Part shown: positions 9,054 to 16,665 of the stretch, in pieces
How positions within the stretch are numbered: the stretch's first letter is position 1
How the letters are laid out: each line of letters begins with the position of its first letter
Source: Reclinomonas americana ATCC 50394
Taxonomy: Eukaryota; Jakobida; Jakobea; Jakobida
Assembly: GCA_048213135.1 (NCBI GenBank)
Contig: PS015009.1
Location: 1-64,000, forward strand
Reading direction: 5' to 3'
Length of the DNA: 64,000 nucleotides
Notes under the pieces: model-generated
The model's input: the letters and a program-made list of their open reading frames with translations, nothing else
What the model was told of the DNA's origin: nothing
Database searches by the model: none
Program-made: the position numbers and the translations under genes

Positions 9054-9095
9054 GACAGCTTTTTTTATTTATGGTTTTACTTACAGAAAAGAGTT

Positions 9096-11021
9096 TTAAT
9101 TTTTCTGCGGTTTGGGTTGTTTCAGGTGTTTGTCGAGGAATTTTTCCATAGCACCGTAAAAATCATAACGGTTATCCTGGTTACGGAATCCGTGTCCTTC
9201 ATCTTTCTTAAGCATATACTCCACCTGTACGCCTCTTTTGGTAAGTGCTTCCACCATCTGGTCGCTCTCTGCCTGGTTAACGCGGGGATCGTTGGCGCCC
9301 TGTGCAACAAACAATGGCGTTTTGATCTTATCGGTATGCAGCACCGGTGATGCTTCAGCCAGCAGCACACTGTCTTTTACCGGGTCGCCCACCATTTCAT
9401 AGAACTGGTCCAGGTAAGGCTTCCAGTAAGGAGGGATCGTTTTCATAAAGGTGAACATATTCGCCACACCTACATAGTCCACAGCTGCGGCATACAGGTC
9501 AGGTGTAAAGGTTACACCCGCCAGCGTAGCATAACCGCCATAGCTGCCGCCATAGATAGCGATGCGTTTCGGATCGGCGATGCCTTCTTTCTTCAACCAT
9601 TCCACGCCATCGGTAATATCGTTCTGCATGGTCTTACCCCATTGCTTGAAGGAAGACTGCCAGAATTTTTTACCATAACCGGTGCTTCCCCTGAAATTCA
9701 TCTGCAGCACCGCGTAGCCCCTGTTGGCGAGGAACTGTATCTCAGGATTATATCCCCATTCATCCCGTGCCCATGGGCCACCGTGCGGGTTCACCACTAC
9801 AGGAAGATTTTTTGCGTCTATCCCTTTGGGCAAGGTCAGGTAGCCGTGTATAGTCAGCCCGTCGCGGGAAGTATAGGTAATGGGTTTTACGTGTGCCATA
9901 TTTTTCTCGTCGATCCACGGGAAGGGGTTGGCGGCTTCAGTAGTGGTCTTCGCGGCAAAGTCATAGATATAATATTTCACCGGCAGCCTGTCATTGGAAA
10001 TAGCTACCACGGCTTTTTTACGGTCATTGTCGAAACTGGTGAGCCCTACCTGGTAGCCTTCAAATTTCTTTTCCAGCGGACGGATAATATCTTCCCATTC
10101 TTTATCAAAAAAATGTTCCTCGTCCTTTTCAGCGGTCCACGAAACACTAGCCAGTACTTTGCGTTTGCGGTCATAGAACACGCCGCTCAGATCGTAATCG
10201 GGATTGGTGTACCACTCTTTCACTTCTTTATTGGTAACAGGATCATACTCCACCAGGCTCACTTTATCACGGCCGATGTTGCTGAGCGTATAAAAATGAC
10301 TGTTGTCGGCATTGAAAGCCTGCGGTGAGAACTGTTCTTTGAATGAGGTGGTGAGCAATGTTGCGAAACTGTCCTTATCCGATGGTCGGTATTTGAATGT
10401 GATGTTCACGCCGTCGGTTTTGGTAGCGATCCTGATGACGCCGTTGTTATCGGTAAACCAGCTGTCGTAATTATCTTTATTCTCGTACAACAAAGCCAGG
10501 GTGCCGGTTTCCACATTAAGACTGTAGGGATCGAAATATTGTTTGTCGCGTTTATTGATCTGCACGATGATCTCTTTTTCCTTGCCGGGTACCTGGTTCA
10601 GGTCATCCACCACATCGGTGCGAATACCCGGGAAGGGTGTCAGCGCTTTCATATCGGTGCCCTGTGGTGTAACAGAAAACAGTTGAAAGTTCTCGTCACC
10701 GCCCAGGTCCTGCGCATAAATGATGCGGTCGCCTTTCCAGAAATAATTAAAGATGCTGCGTACCGTGTCGTTGGTAACACGTACCGAACTGGTATCCCCT
10801 ACCTTCTGAACAAAGATGTTCATCTTGCCTTTATAATCGGCGCGGTAGGAAAAATAGTTACCATCGGGAGAAATGCGGAAGGAAGATTTTTCCCCGTTCT
10901 TGAAGAAGAGTTTCATGTCCACCGGCGTAGCGGGTGTCTCTTTTTCGTCTTTCGTTTTACAACTGCTGATAAATAAAACAAAGGCGGCTGCCAGTAGCAG
11001 TACCGGGCGTAATTTTTGCAT
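9096..11021 (-). CDS. S9-family prolyl oligopeptidase-type lipoprotein
   Basis: The protein has 641 residues with a lipoprotein signal (LFISSC, Cys about 21). Residues 30-370 look like the beta-propeller of S9 peptidases, and residues 390-641 are the alpha/beta-hydrolase domain. The catalytic triad is visible: Ser493 in YGGSYGGY, Asp578 in GANDPRVNQ and His610 in DEGHGF. Enzymes of this family (dipeptidyl or acyl-aminoacyl peptidases) cut short peptides; here it would sit in the periplasm or on the envelope. It is transcribed alone, 92 bp downstream of the cyanophycinase gene on the same strand. A role in trimming cyanophycin-derived dipeptides is possible only if the protein is cytoplasmic, which the lipobox argues against. 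Substrate is unknown. Confidence 0.9.
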   Translation of the reverse strand: MQKLRPVLLLAAAFVLFISSCKTKDEKETPATPVDMKLFFKNGEKSSFRISPDGNYFSYRADYKGKMNIFVQKVGDTSSVRVTNDTVRSIFNYFWKGDRIIYAQDLGGDENFQLFSVTPQGTDMKALTPFPGIRTDVVDDLNQVPGKEKEIIVQINKRDKQYFDPYSLNVETGTLALLYENKDNYDSWFTDNNGVIRIATKTDGVNITFKYRPSDKDSFATLLTTSFKEQFSPQAFNADNSHFYTLSNIGRDKVSLVEYDPVTNKEVKEWYTNPDYDLSGVFYDRKRKVLASVSWTAEKDEEHFFDKEWEDIIRPLEKKFEGYQVGLTSFDNDRKKAVVAISNDRLPVKYYIYDFAAKTTTEAANPFPWIDEKNMAHVKPITYTSRDGLTIHGYLTLPKGIDAKNLPVVVNPHGGPWARDEWGYNPEIQFLANRGYAVLQMNFRGSTGYGKKFWQSSFKQWGKTMQNDITDGVEWLKKEGIADPKRIAIYGGSYGGYATLAGVTFTPDLYAAAVDYVGVANMFTFMKTIPPYWKPYLDQFYEMVGDPVKDSVLLAEASPVLHTDKIKTPLFVAQGANDPRVNQAESDQMVEALTKRGVQVEYMLKKDEGHGFRNQDNRYDFYGAMEKFLDKHLKQPKPQKN

Positions 11022-11112
11022 AGATCTATGTTTTTAAGCTGATAAGTATCAATCAATATAATACCTTACCGTGCTAAAAACAAGGTGCCTTCAGAATTTT
11101 AACAAATGGGAA

Positions 11113-12009
11113 TTATTCTATGTGTACCTGTTTTTTTACAACCGCGCCGGCTTCCACTTCAGGAATGAATCGTCTTTCCTTTACCAGGAAACCGTTGCCG
11201 TTCTCGCAAAAATGTACTTTAAGATTTTCGAGGCTGAAAGGATTGCCATCGGGTATATCGGCGATATTGCTGTAGGCGATGTCGTGCCCGTCAACGATCA
11301 CCACACACCCGCTGCCGATGGCTTCCATGCGGTTGCCTTCGGTGATGATCATACCGGTATCTTCTCCCAGCCCGATGCCGATGCAGGAAGGGTTGGTGGC
11401 TACAGCCTGGGCCAGGCGGCCAAAGCGGCCTCTTTTTTCAAAATGGCTGTCGATGATTACATCGTGTACAAAAGCAAGCCCGGTGGTGATCTTCACTTCT
11501 CCTTTCAGGTGGGCACGTGTGGCATTGCCTTCATAGATCATGGTATTGCTCATGGCCATGGCACCTGCGGATGTGCCGGCAATAACAAAGGAAGTTTCGT
11601 TGAGATAGCGTTCAGTGATCACCTGTAAAAAACGGGTGCCGCCAAACGTGCTGCTGAGGCGCAACTGGTTACCACCACTGAACATAACCGTATCGCATTG
11701 GGCGATGCGTTCCAGGTATTCCGGGTCAGCAGCGTCGGCACGGTTGCGGATGTGCATGATGCCCACATTGGTGCAGCCTATTTTTCCGAAAGCGTTAAGG
11801 TAATTATCTCCCACTTCAAACGGGATCATACTGGCCGTGGTGATCACTTCTATGCGGCTGAGCGGGCCGCCGGCCTCCTGTACAATACGGCGTAAAATGC
11901 CGAGTTCAAAGAAATTGAGGTTATTGCGGTGTATCTCTCCTTTTTCCAGGTCTGTACCCTTGTCTTCAGCCCCGCCAATCGCGATCAGCTTTCCTTTAGC
12001 AAATGCCAT
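11113..12009 (-). CDS. cphB: Cyanophycinase
   Basis: This 298-residue protein belongs to peptidase family S51 and hydrolyses cyanophycin (multi-L-arginyl-poly-L-aspartate) to beta-Asp-Arg dipeptides in the cytoplasm. The nucleophile is Ser147 in GTSAGA, with the family motifs IAIGGAEDKG, FSGGNQLRL and IDSHFEKRGRFGRL. The ATG at 12009 is chosen over an upstream TTG at 12033 because a promoter box overlaps that TTG. Length fits cyanophycinases (about 275-300). The cyanophycin synthetase gene lies two genes away on the opposite strand, so the organism can probably both store and recover nitrogen as cyanophycin. Confidence 0.93.
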   Translation of the reverse strand: MAFAKGKLIAIGGAEDKGTDLEKGEIHRNNLNFFELGILRRIVQEAGGPLSRIEVITTASMIPFEVGDNYLNAFGKIGCTNVGIMHIRNRADAADPEYLERIAQCDTVMFSGGNQLRLSSTFGGTRFLQVITERYLNETSFVIAGTSAGAMAMSNTMIYEGNATRAHLKGEVKITTGLAFVHDVIIDSHFEKRGRFGRLAQAVATNPSCIGIGLGEDTGMIITEGNRMEAIGSGCVVIVDGHDIAYSNIADIPDGNPFSLENLKVHFCENGNGFLVKERRFIPEVEAGAVVKKQVHIE

Positions 12010-12030
12010 CTCCTGCTTTTTGTTACGAAG

Positions 12031-12038
12031 CAAAAGTA
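12031..12038 (-). promoter_or_regulatory. Candidate -7 promoter box for cphB
   Basis: TACTTTTG on the minus strand matches TAnnTTTG exactly, 21 bp before the cphB ATG. It directly follows the last unit of the heptad array at 12039-12069, and no separate -33 TTTG is evident. Confidence 0.55.
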
Positions 12039-12069
12039 ATTACTAATTATCAATTACTAATTACGAATT
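12039..12069. repeat. Heptanucleotide array, GAATTAC family
   Basis: Four 7-bp units ATTACTA, ATTATCA, ATTACTA, ATTACGA plus a partial unit lie directly upstream of the cphB promoter box. They belong to the same family as the array at 5913-5950. Confidence 0.8.
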
Positions 12070-12098
12070 GTGGATATGTGTAAAATATGTGGTGTACA

Positions 12099-12184
12099 AC
12101 ATTTGCCTTCCTGCATTCACCTGCCCGCTCATTCACACATCTGCACATTTGCACATTCGCATATCTGCCCGTTCGCACATTCAC
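12099..12184. repeat. Octanucleotide array, ACATTTGC family
   Basis: Ten 8-bp units ending mostly in TGC or CGC (for example ACATTTGC, ACATCTGC, ACATTCGC, ATATCTGC), with one 6-bp unit, fill the spacer up to 3 bp from the stop of the class V PLP gene. The reverse complement unit GCAAATGT reappears at the 3' end of cphA. Confidence 0.8.
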
Positions 12185-12186
12185 TA

Positions 12187-13476
12187 TCAGCTTTTCGCAA
12201 ACTTATCAATCCCTTCCACCAGCCGGTCCAGGTTCTTCGTACTCGTATACACGTTAGGCGTAACGCGAACACCATTAATGTTTTCCCATACAATGGGCAC
12301 GGTATGGATGCGGTAATTTTCCCACAGGAAAGTGTCCAGTTCCGATGTTTTTTTCCCGTCCACGCTTACCAGCCCAATCGCACAGCCGTATTCCTTTTTA
12401 AGCGAAGTGTGCAGTTTTACTTTGGGGATGTGCTTCACCCTTTCCATCCAGTAATTCTTCAGGTAATGCAACCGTGATTCTTTGCGTTTGATGCCGATCA
12501 TATCATGAAAGTCGATCGCTTTATCAATGGCTTCCTCAATATAAAAAGGCCGTGTGCCCAGGTGCTCAAATTTGCGGATATTCTCCTCTTCTTTTTCTCC
12601 CGCGCCAAACAGCGGCCACACGTTGCGTATTTTATCTTTCTTCACATATAACAATCCCGTACCAATAGGTGCTCCCAGCCATTTGTGCAGGCTGGTGCCG
12701 AAATAATCGCAGCCCAGCTCCGGCAGGGTAAATTCAAAATGAGCGAAGGTATGCGCACCATCCACAAGTACATCAATATTTCTTTTATGAGCGATGTCGA
12801 CGATCTTGCGTACAGGCATCTTCTGCCCTATCCAGTTGATCATATGCGTTACCTGCACCACTTTTGTTTTTGAAGTAAACGCGTCGGCATATTGTTTTAC
12901 AATGTACTCATCATCTTCGCTGGGCAGATCGAGATTGATCCATACGAGTTTGATCCCTTCCCTTTTCTCTCTTTGTTTCCAGGCACCGATCATATTGGGG
13001 TAGTCCTGTTTGCTCAGCACCACTTCATCACCGCGCTGCAGTTCCAGGCCAAAGATGACGGTTTCCAGTGCTTCGGAAGCATTGCGCTGCATGGCGATCT
13101 CTTCCGCATTGCAACCGGCCAGCTGGGCCAGGTTTTTACGGAGCGGTTCGCGGCCCTGGTCAATCACCCGCCACATAAAATAACTGGGTCCTTCATTACA
13201 GATGTCGTAATTCCTTTTCATAGCTTCCGCCACGGTTTTGGGAGCAGGGGCTACGCCGCCATTATTGAGGTTGATGAAGTTAGGCGCAATGGTATAGGAC
13301 TGCTGTACATAGGACCAGAATTCCTCGTCGGAGGCCAGCGCCTGCGGGGCTATACCCGACGATTCTTCAATGGCTTTTCCCAGGTTGCGGCTCCAGGCCG
13401 GTTGTACAATGCCTGCGGCCAGCGCGGAGGCAGACAATAATCCTATTTTATGAATAAAGTCCCGGCGGTCAGGCAT
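12187..13476 (-). CDS. Class V aminotransferase-fold PLP enzyme, exported
   Basis: The protein has 429 residues. It begins with a twin-arginine-type signal (MPDRRDFIHKIGLLSASALAAG), so it is probably folded in the cytoplasm and exported by Tat. The class V PLP fold is clear: RNASEALETVIFGL, the ADGAH-like segment VDGAHTFAHF, and the PLP-binding Lys265 in SLHKWLGAPIGTG. Closest general resemblance is to isopenicillin-N-epimerase-like and cysteine-desulfurase-like enzymes of unknown substrate. It sits between cphB (same strand, downstream) and cphA (divergent). A link to cyanophycin is suggested only by position; the predicted export argues against it. Confidence 0.85.
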   Translation of the reverse strand: MPDRRDFIHKIGLLSASALAAGIVQPAWSRNLGKAIEESSGIAPQALASDEEFWSYVQQSYTIAPNFINLNNGGVAPAPKTVAEAMKRNYDICNEGPSYFMWRVIDQGREPLRKNLAQLAGCNAEEIAMQRNASEALETVIFGLELQRGDEVVLSKQDYPNMIGAWKQREKREGIKLVWINLDLPSEDDEYIVKQYADAFTSKTKVVQVTHMINWIGQKMPVRKIVDIAHKRNIDVLVDGAHTFAHFEFTLPELGCDYFGTSLHKWLGAPIGTGLLYVKKDKIRNVWPLFGAGEKEEENIRKFEHLGTRPFYIEEAIDKAIDFHDMIGIKRKESRLHYLKNYWMERVKHIPKVKLHTSLKKEYGCAIGLVSVDGKKTSELDTFLWENYRIHTVPIVWENINGVRVTPNVYTSTKNLDRLVEGIDKFAKS

Positions 13477-13627
13477 ACAGCAGTTTTTAGGTCTTACAAT
13501 TTACCTATTTTGTTTTTTGCAAAGCAAGATGATTTTGGTAATTTCCGATTTGTGTGTTTACCGGTTCTAAATCCGGAAGACCGGTACCAAAACTGTTATA
13601 TCAACATCAAACCATCAAACTGCACGT

Positions 13628-16258
13628 ATGAAGATCGTAGAAATCAAAGTATTGAGAGGTCCCAATTACTGGAGCGTACGCCGCCCGAAGCTGATCCAGA
13701 TGAAACTTGACCTGGAGGAAATGGAGCAAAGGCCCACCAACAGTATTCCGGGTTTCAGGGAGCGGCTGGAGAAAATGTTTCCCAGTATGTACGGTCACCG
13801 CTGCAGTGTAGGCGCCCCCGGCGGATTTTTCCAGCGGGTGGAAGAAGGTACCTGGATGGGGCACGTGATCGAGCATATCGCACTGGAACTGCAAACCCTC
13901 GCCGGCATGGATACCGGTTTTGGCCGCACCCGTGGCACAGGCAAAGAAGGAGAATACTATGTGTGTTTCAGTTATATGGAAGAAGATGCAGGTGTATATG
14001 CCGCCAAAGCTGCTGTAAGGATCTCAGAAGCGCTTACCAATGATGAGCCCTATGACCTGGAGACCGATATCATGAGCTTACGTGAGATCAGAGAAGATAC
14101 CCGCCTGGGCCCCAGCACCGGCTGTATTGTGGATGAGGCCGCCAAAAGGGGCATCCCTCACCTGCGGCTCAACAAGCATTCGCTGGTACAGTTGGGTTAC
14201 GGCATTCACCAGAAAAGGATCAGGGCCACCATTGCCAGTACCACCGGTAATATTGCCGTAGACATCGCCTGCGATAAGGAAGAGACCAAGAACCTGCTGG
14301 AAGCCGCGGAAATACCCGTACCCAAGGGCATGGTCATCCGCACCGAAGCGGGACTGAAGGATGCGGTTGAAAAATATGGTTACCCCCTGGTGATCAAACC
14401 TATCGACGGTAACCATGGCAAGGGCAATACCACCAACATCACCACCTGGGAGCAGGCCATTACCGCGCTGGAAGCCGCCAAACAATATGGCCGCAGCGTG
14501 ATCGTGGAAAGATTCATTACCGGCTTCGATTTCAGGATACTGGTCATCAATTACAAATTCATCTGCGCCGCGCTGCGTACACCCGCTGCCGTTACCGGCG
14601 ACGGCGAACATACCATACAATGGCTGATCGATGAAACGAACAAAGACCCGCGCCGTGGCTACGGTCATGAAAAAGTGCTGACGCAGATCACCATTGACCA
14701 GTTCACGCAGAAAATGCTTGATGAAAAGAATTATACGCTTGACACCGTTCCGGCGAAAGACGAGTTGGTATTACTGAAACCTACGGCCAACCTCAGCACC
14801 GGCGGTACTTCCAACGACGTGACCGACGAAGTGCATCCCGACAATATTTTCATGTGTGAACGCATTGCCAAGATCATCGGGCTCGATATCTGCGGCATCG
14901 ACATCATGGCCAAAGACCTGCGCACACCCGTTTCAGAAAACGGAGGTGCCATACTGGAAGTGAACGCGGCACCTGGTTTCAGGATGCACATCGAACCTTC
15001 TGTTGGTCTGCCCCGCAACGTAGCTGAACCCGTAGTGGATATGCTGTTCCCCAGAGGCAGCGCCGGACGTATCCCCATCATCGCGGTAACCGGCACCAAT
15101 GGCAAGACCACCACTACCCGCCTGACCGCCCACATCGCCAAGAGCGCCGGTAAAAAAGTAGGTTATACCACCAGCGACGGTGTGTACATACAGAACCAGC
15201 TGATGATGAAAGGTGACTGTACCGGCCCCATCAGTTCGCAGTTCGTGCTGAAAGACCCCACCGTGGATTTTGCCGTGCTGGAATGTGCCCGTGGCGGTAT
15301 ACTCAAAAGTGGCCTCGCCTTTCAGAATTGCGAAGTAGCCATTGTGACCAATGTAGCCGCCGACCATATGGGACTGGGCGGCATCAATACCCTGGAACAG
15401 ATGGCCAAGGTGAAGGCCGTTGTTCCCGAGACCGTTTTTCCCCATGGCTATGCGGTACTGAATGCCGATGATGACCTGGTATATGCCATGAAGGACGACC
15501 TGAAATGTAATATTGCCCTGTTTAGCATGGACGAGACCAACCCGAGGATAAAAGCGCATTGTGAAAAAGGCGGACTGGCAGCGGTTTTTGAGAACGGCTT
15601 CATCAGCATACTCAAAGGCACCTGGAAGATCCGCGTGATCAATGTCAAAGATGTGCCGCTGACTTACGAGGGCAAGGCCATGCATAATATCGCCAACTGC
15701 CTGCCTTCTGTGATGGCCTGTTACCTCTACCGCGATATCAGCATCGACGATATCCGTTCGGCGCTGAGTTCCTTTGTTCCTTCATCTACACAAACACCCG
15801 GCCGGTTGAATTTCTTCCATTTCAGGAATTTCTCTTTCCTGGCCGATTTCGCTCATAACCCGCACGGGCTGCGCCTGCTCTGCGATTTTGTAAGCAAGCT
15901 CGATTACCCGAAAAAGATCGGGGTGATCAGCGGCACCGGTGACCGTCGTGATGAGGATATCCGGGAGCTGGGTGAGATCTCCGCGGCATATTTCGACGAG
16001 ATCATCATCCGCTGCGATAAGAATCTCCGCGGCCGTACAGCGGAAGAGATCATTGGCCTGTTACAGGAAGGAATACAAAAGGTGAACCCCAATGTGCCTA
16101 CCATGACCATTGCCAATGAAAATGAGGCACTCGAATATATTTATGCACATCCCCAACAAGGGGCCCTGTATACCATTATGTGCGACGTAGTGGCCGGGGC
16201 CCTGGATAAGATCAGGGAGCTGAAAGACCGGGAAGCGCTGGAGAATGTGCAAATGTGA
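13628..16258 (+). CDS. cphA: Cyanophycin synthetase
   Basis: This 876-residue enzyme polymerises aspartate and arginine into cyanophycin with ATP. Three parts are visible: an N-terminal domain (about 1-160), an ATP-grasp domain (about 200-470, ending with ILEVNAAPGFRMH) that adds aspartate, and a Mur-ligase-like domain with P-loop GTNGKTTTT at residues 489-497 that adds arginine. Length fits the family (about 870-900). The ATG at 13628 is the first in-frame Met and starts with MKIVEIKVLRGPNYWS, typical of CphA. The gene is divergent from the class V PLP gene and two genes from cphB. The 150-bp upstream spacer contains an ACCGGT inverted repeat (13562-13590) of unknown role. The last codons (ENVQM-stop) fall inside an octanucleotide array that continues past the stop. 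Confidence 0.95.
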   Translation: MKIVEIKVLRGPNYWSVRRPKLIQMKLDLEEMEQRPTNSIPGFRERLEKMFPSMYGHRCSVGAPGGFFQRVEEGTWMGHVIEHIALELQTLAGMDTGFGRTRGTGKEGEYYVCFSYMEEDAGVYAAKAAVRISEALTNDEPYDLETDIMSLREIREDTRLGPSTGCIVDEAAKRGIPHLRLNKHSLVQLGYGIHQKRIRATIASTTGNIAVDIACDKEETKNLLEAAEIPVPKGMVIRTEAGLKDAVEKYGYPLVIKPIDGNHGKGNTTNITTWEQAITALEAAKQYGRSVIVERFITGFDFRILVINYKFICAALRTPAAVTGDGEHTIQWLIDETNKDPRRGYGHEKVLTQITIDQFTQKMLDEKNYTLDTVPAKDELVLLKPTANLSTGGTSNDVTDEVHPDNIFMCERIAKIIGLDICGIDIMAKDLRTPVSENGGAILEVNAAPGFRMHIEPSVGLPRNVAEPVVDMLFPRGSAGRIPIIAVTGTNGKTTTTRLTAHIAKSAGKKVGYTTSDGVYIQNQLMMKGDCTGPISSQFVLKDPTVDFAVLECARGGILKSGLAFQNCEVAIVTNVAADHMGLGGINTLEQMAKVKAVVPETVFPHGYAVLNADDDLVYAMKDDLKCNIALFSMDETNPRIKAHCEKGGLAAVFENGFISILKGTWKIRVINVKDVPLTYEGKAMHNIANCLPSVMACYLYRDISIDDIRSALSSFVPSSTQTPGRLNFFHFRNFSFLADFAHNPHGLRLLCDFVSKLDYPKKIGVISGTGDRRDEDIRELGEISAAYFDEIIIRCDKNLRGRTAEEIIGLLQEGIQKVNPNVPTMTIANENEALEYIYAHPQQGALYTIMCDVVAGALDKIRELKDREALENVQM

Positions 16259-16280
16259 TGATTTAAAAATTTGGAGATTT
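16241..16280. repeat. Octanucleotide array crossing the cphA stop codon
   Basis: Five 8-bp units of pattern NNNNATKT (GAGAATGT, GCAAATGT, GATGATTT, AAAAATTT, GGAGATTT) start inside the last five codons of cphA and run beyond its stop. The unit GCAAATGT is the reverse complement of the ACATTTGC unit at 12145-12152. Confidence 0.7.
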
Positions 16281-16395
16281 GAAAAACGCGGCGATTCAGC
16301 GACAACGCTCAATGGTAGAAAAAGGACCTGAATTAACACAAGCTGCCTGTCGTCAGAGGTCTGCCGCCCGTCGCCTGACCTCTTTTTCAAAAACA

Positions 16396-16427
16396 TTTGG
16401 TTCATTTTGATACTAGCCTTATTTTTG
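16396..16427 (+). promoter_or_regulatory. Promoter of tRNA-Gln
   Basis: TTTG at 16396-16399 and TATTTTTG at 16420-16427 are separated by 20 nt and match the Bacteroidota -33/-7 consensus. Transcription should begin near 16434, about 23 nt before the mature tRNA. Confidence 0.7.
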
Positions 16428-16456
16428 CACTCCCAAATCAAATTGGGAACAGGGAT

Positions 16457-16527
16457 TGGGTTATGGTGTAACGGTAGCACTACAGATTTTGATTCTGTCT
16501 GTCTTGGTTCGAATCCAGGTAACCCAA
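16457..16527 (+). tRNA. tRNA-Gln (anticodon UUG)
   Basis: A full cloverleaf is present in 71 bases. The acceptor stem TGGGTTA pairs with TAACCCA, followed by discriminator A. The anticodon stem ACAGA/TCTGT encloses TTTTGAT, giving anticodon TTG, which reads CAA/CAG glutamine codons. The T arm CTTGG-TTCGAAT-CCAGG is canonical. The 3' CCA is not encoded (CTA follows the discriminator). It has its own promoter and a terminator 3 bp downstream. Confidence 0.97.
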
Positions 16528-16530
16528 CTA

Positions 16531-16560
16531 AAAAAGCCTCGCTGACTGTGAGGCTTTTTT
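16531..16560 (+). terminator. Terminator of tRNA-Gln
   Basis: AAAAAGCCTC and GAGGCTTTTTT form a hairpin with a T-tract immediately after the tRNA. Confidence 0.9.
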
Positions 16561-16605
16561 ATTGAGATAAGCTAAATATCCGTTCCGTATAAAAGACATA
16601 TAAAG

Positions 16606-16643
16606 AAAGCGGCATATTTATCCCGGGATAAATATGCCGCTTT
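16606..16643 (-). terminator. Perfect 38-bp palindrome, probable terminator
   Basis: Two 19-base arms (AAAGCGGCATATTTATCCC and its exact reverse complement) meet without a spacer. It lies 22 bp after the stop of the T9SS protein gene at 16666; on the minus strand it is followed by CTTTATAT. It may also act as a protein-binding palindrome. Confidence 0.6.
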
Positions 16644-16665
16644 GCTGAACCAGTTGTTCCTCCTG

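Noticed and set aside
9000-9095. Frameshift or lost gene end at the N gap
   Set aside because: The S9 peptidase frame is complete and ends before the gap; no broken frame touches the N run.
13562-13590. ACCGGT inverted repeat before cphA as an operator
   Set aside because: ACCGGT is itself palindromic and the spacing gives a weak structure; no second copy supports an operator.
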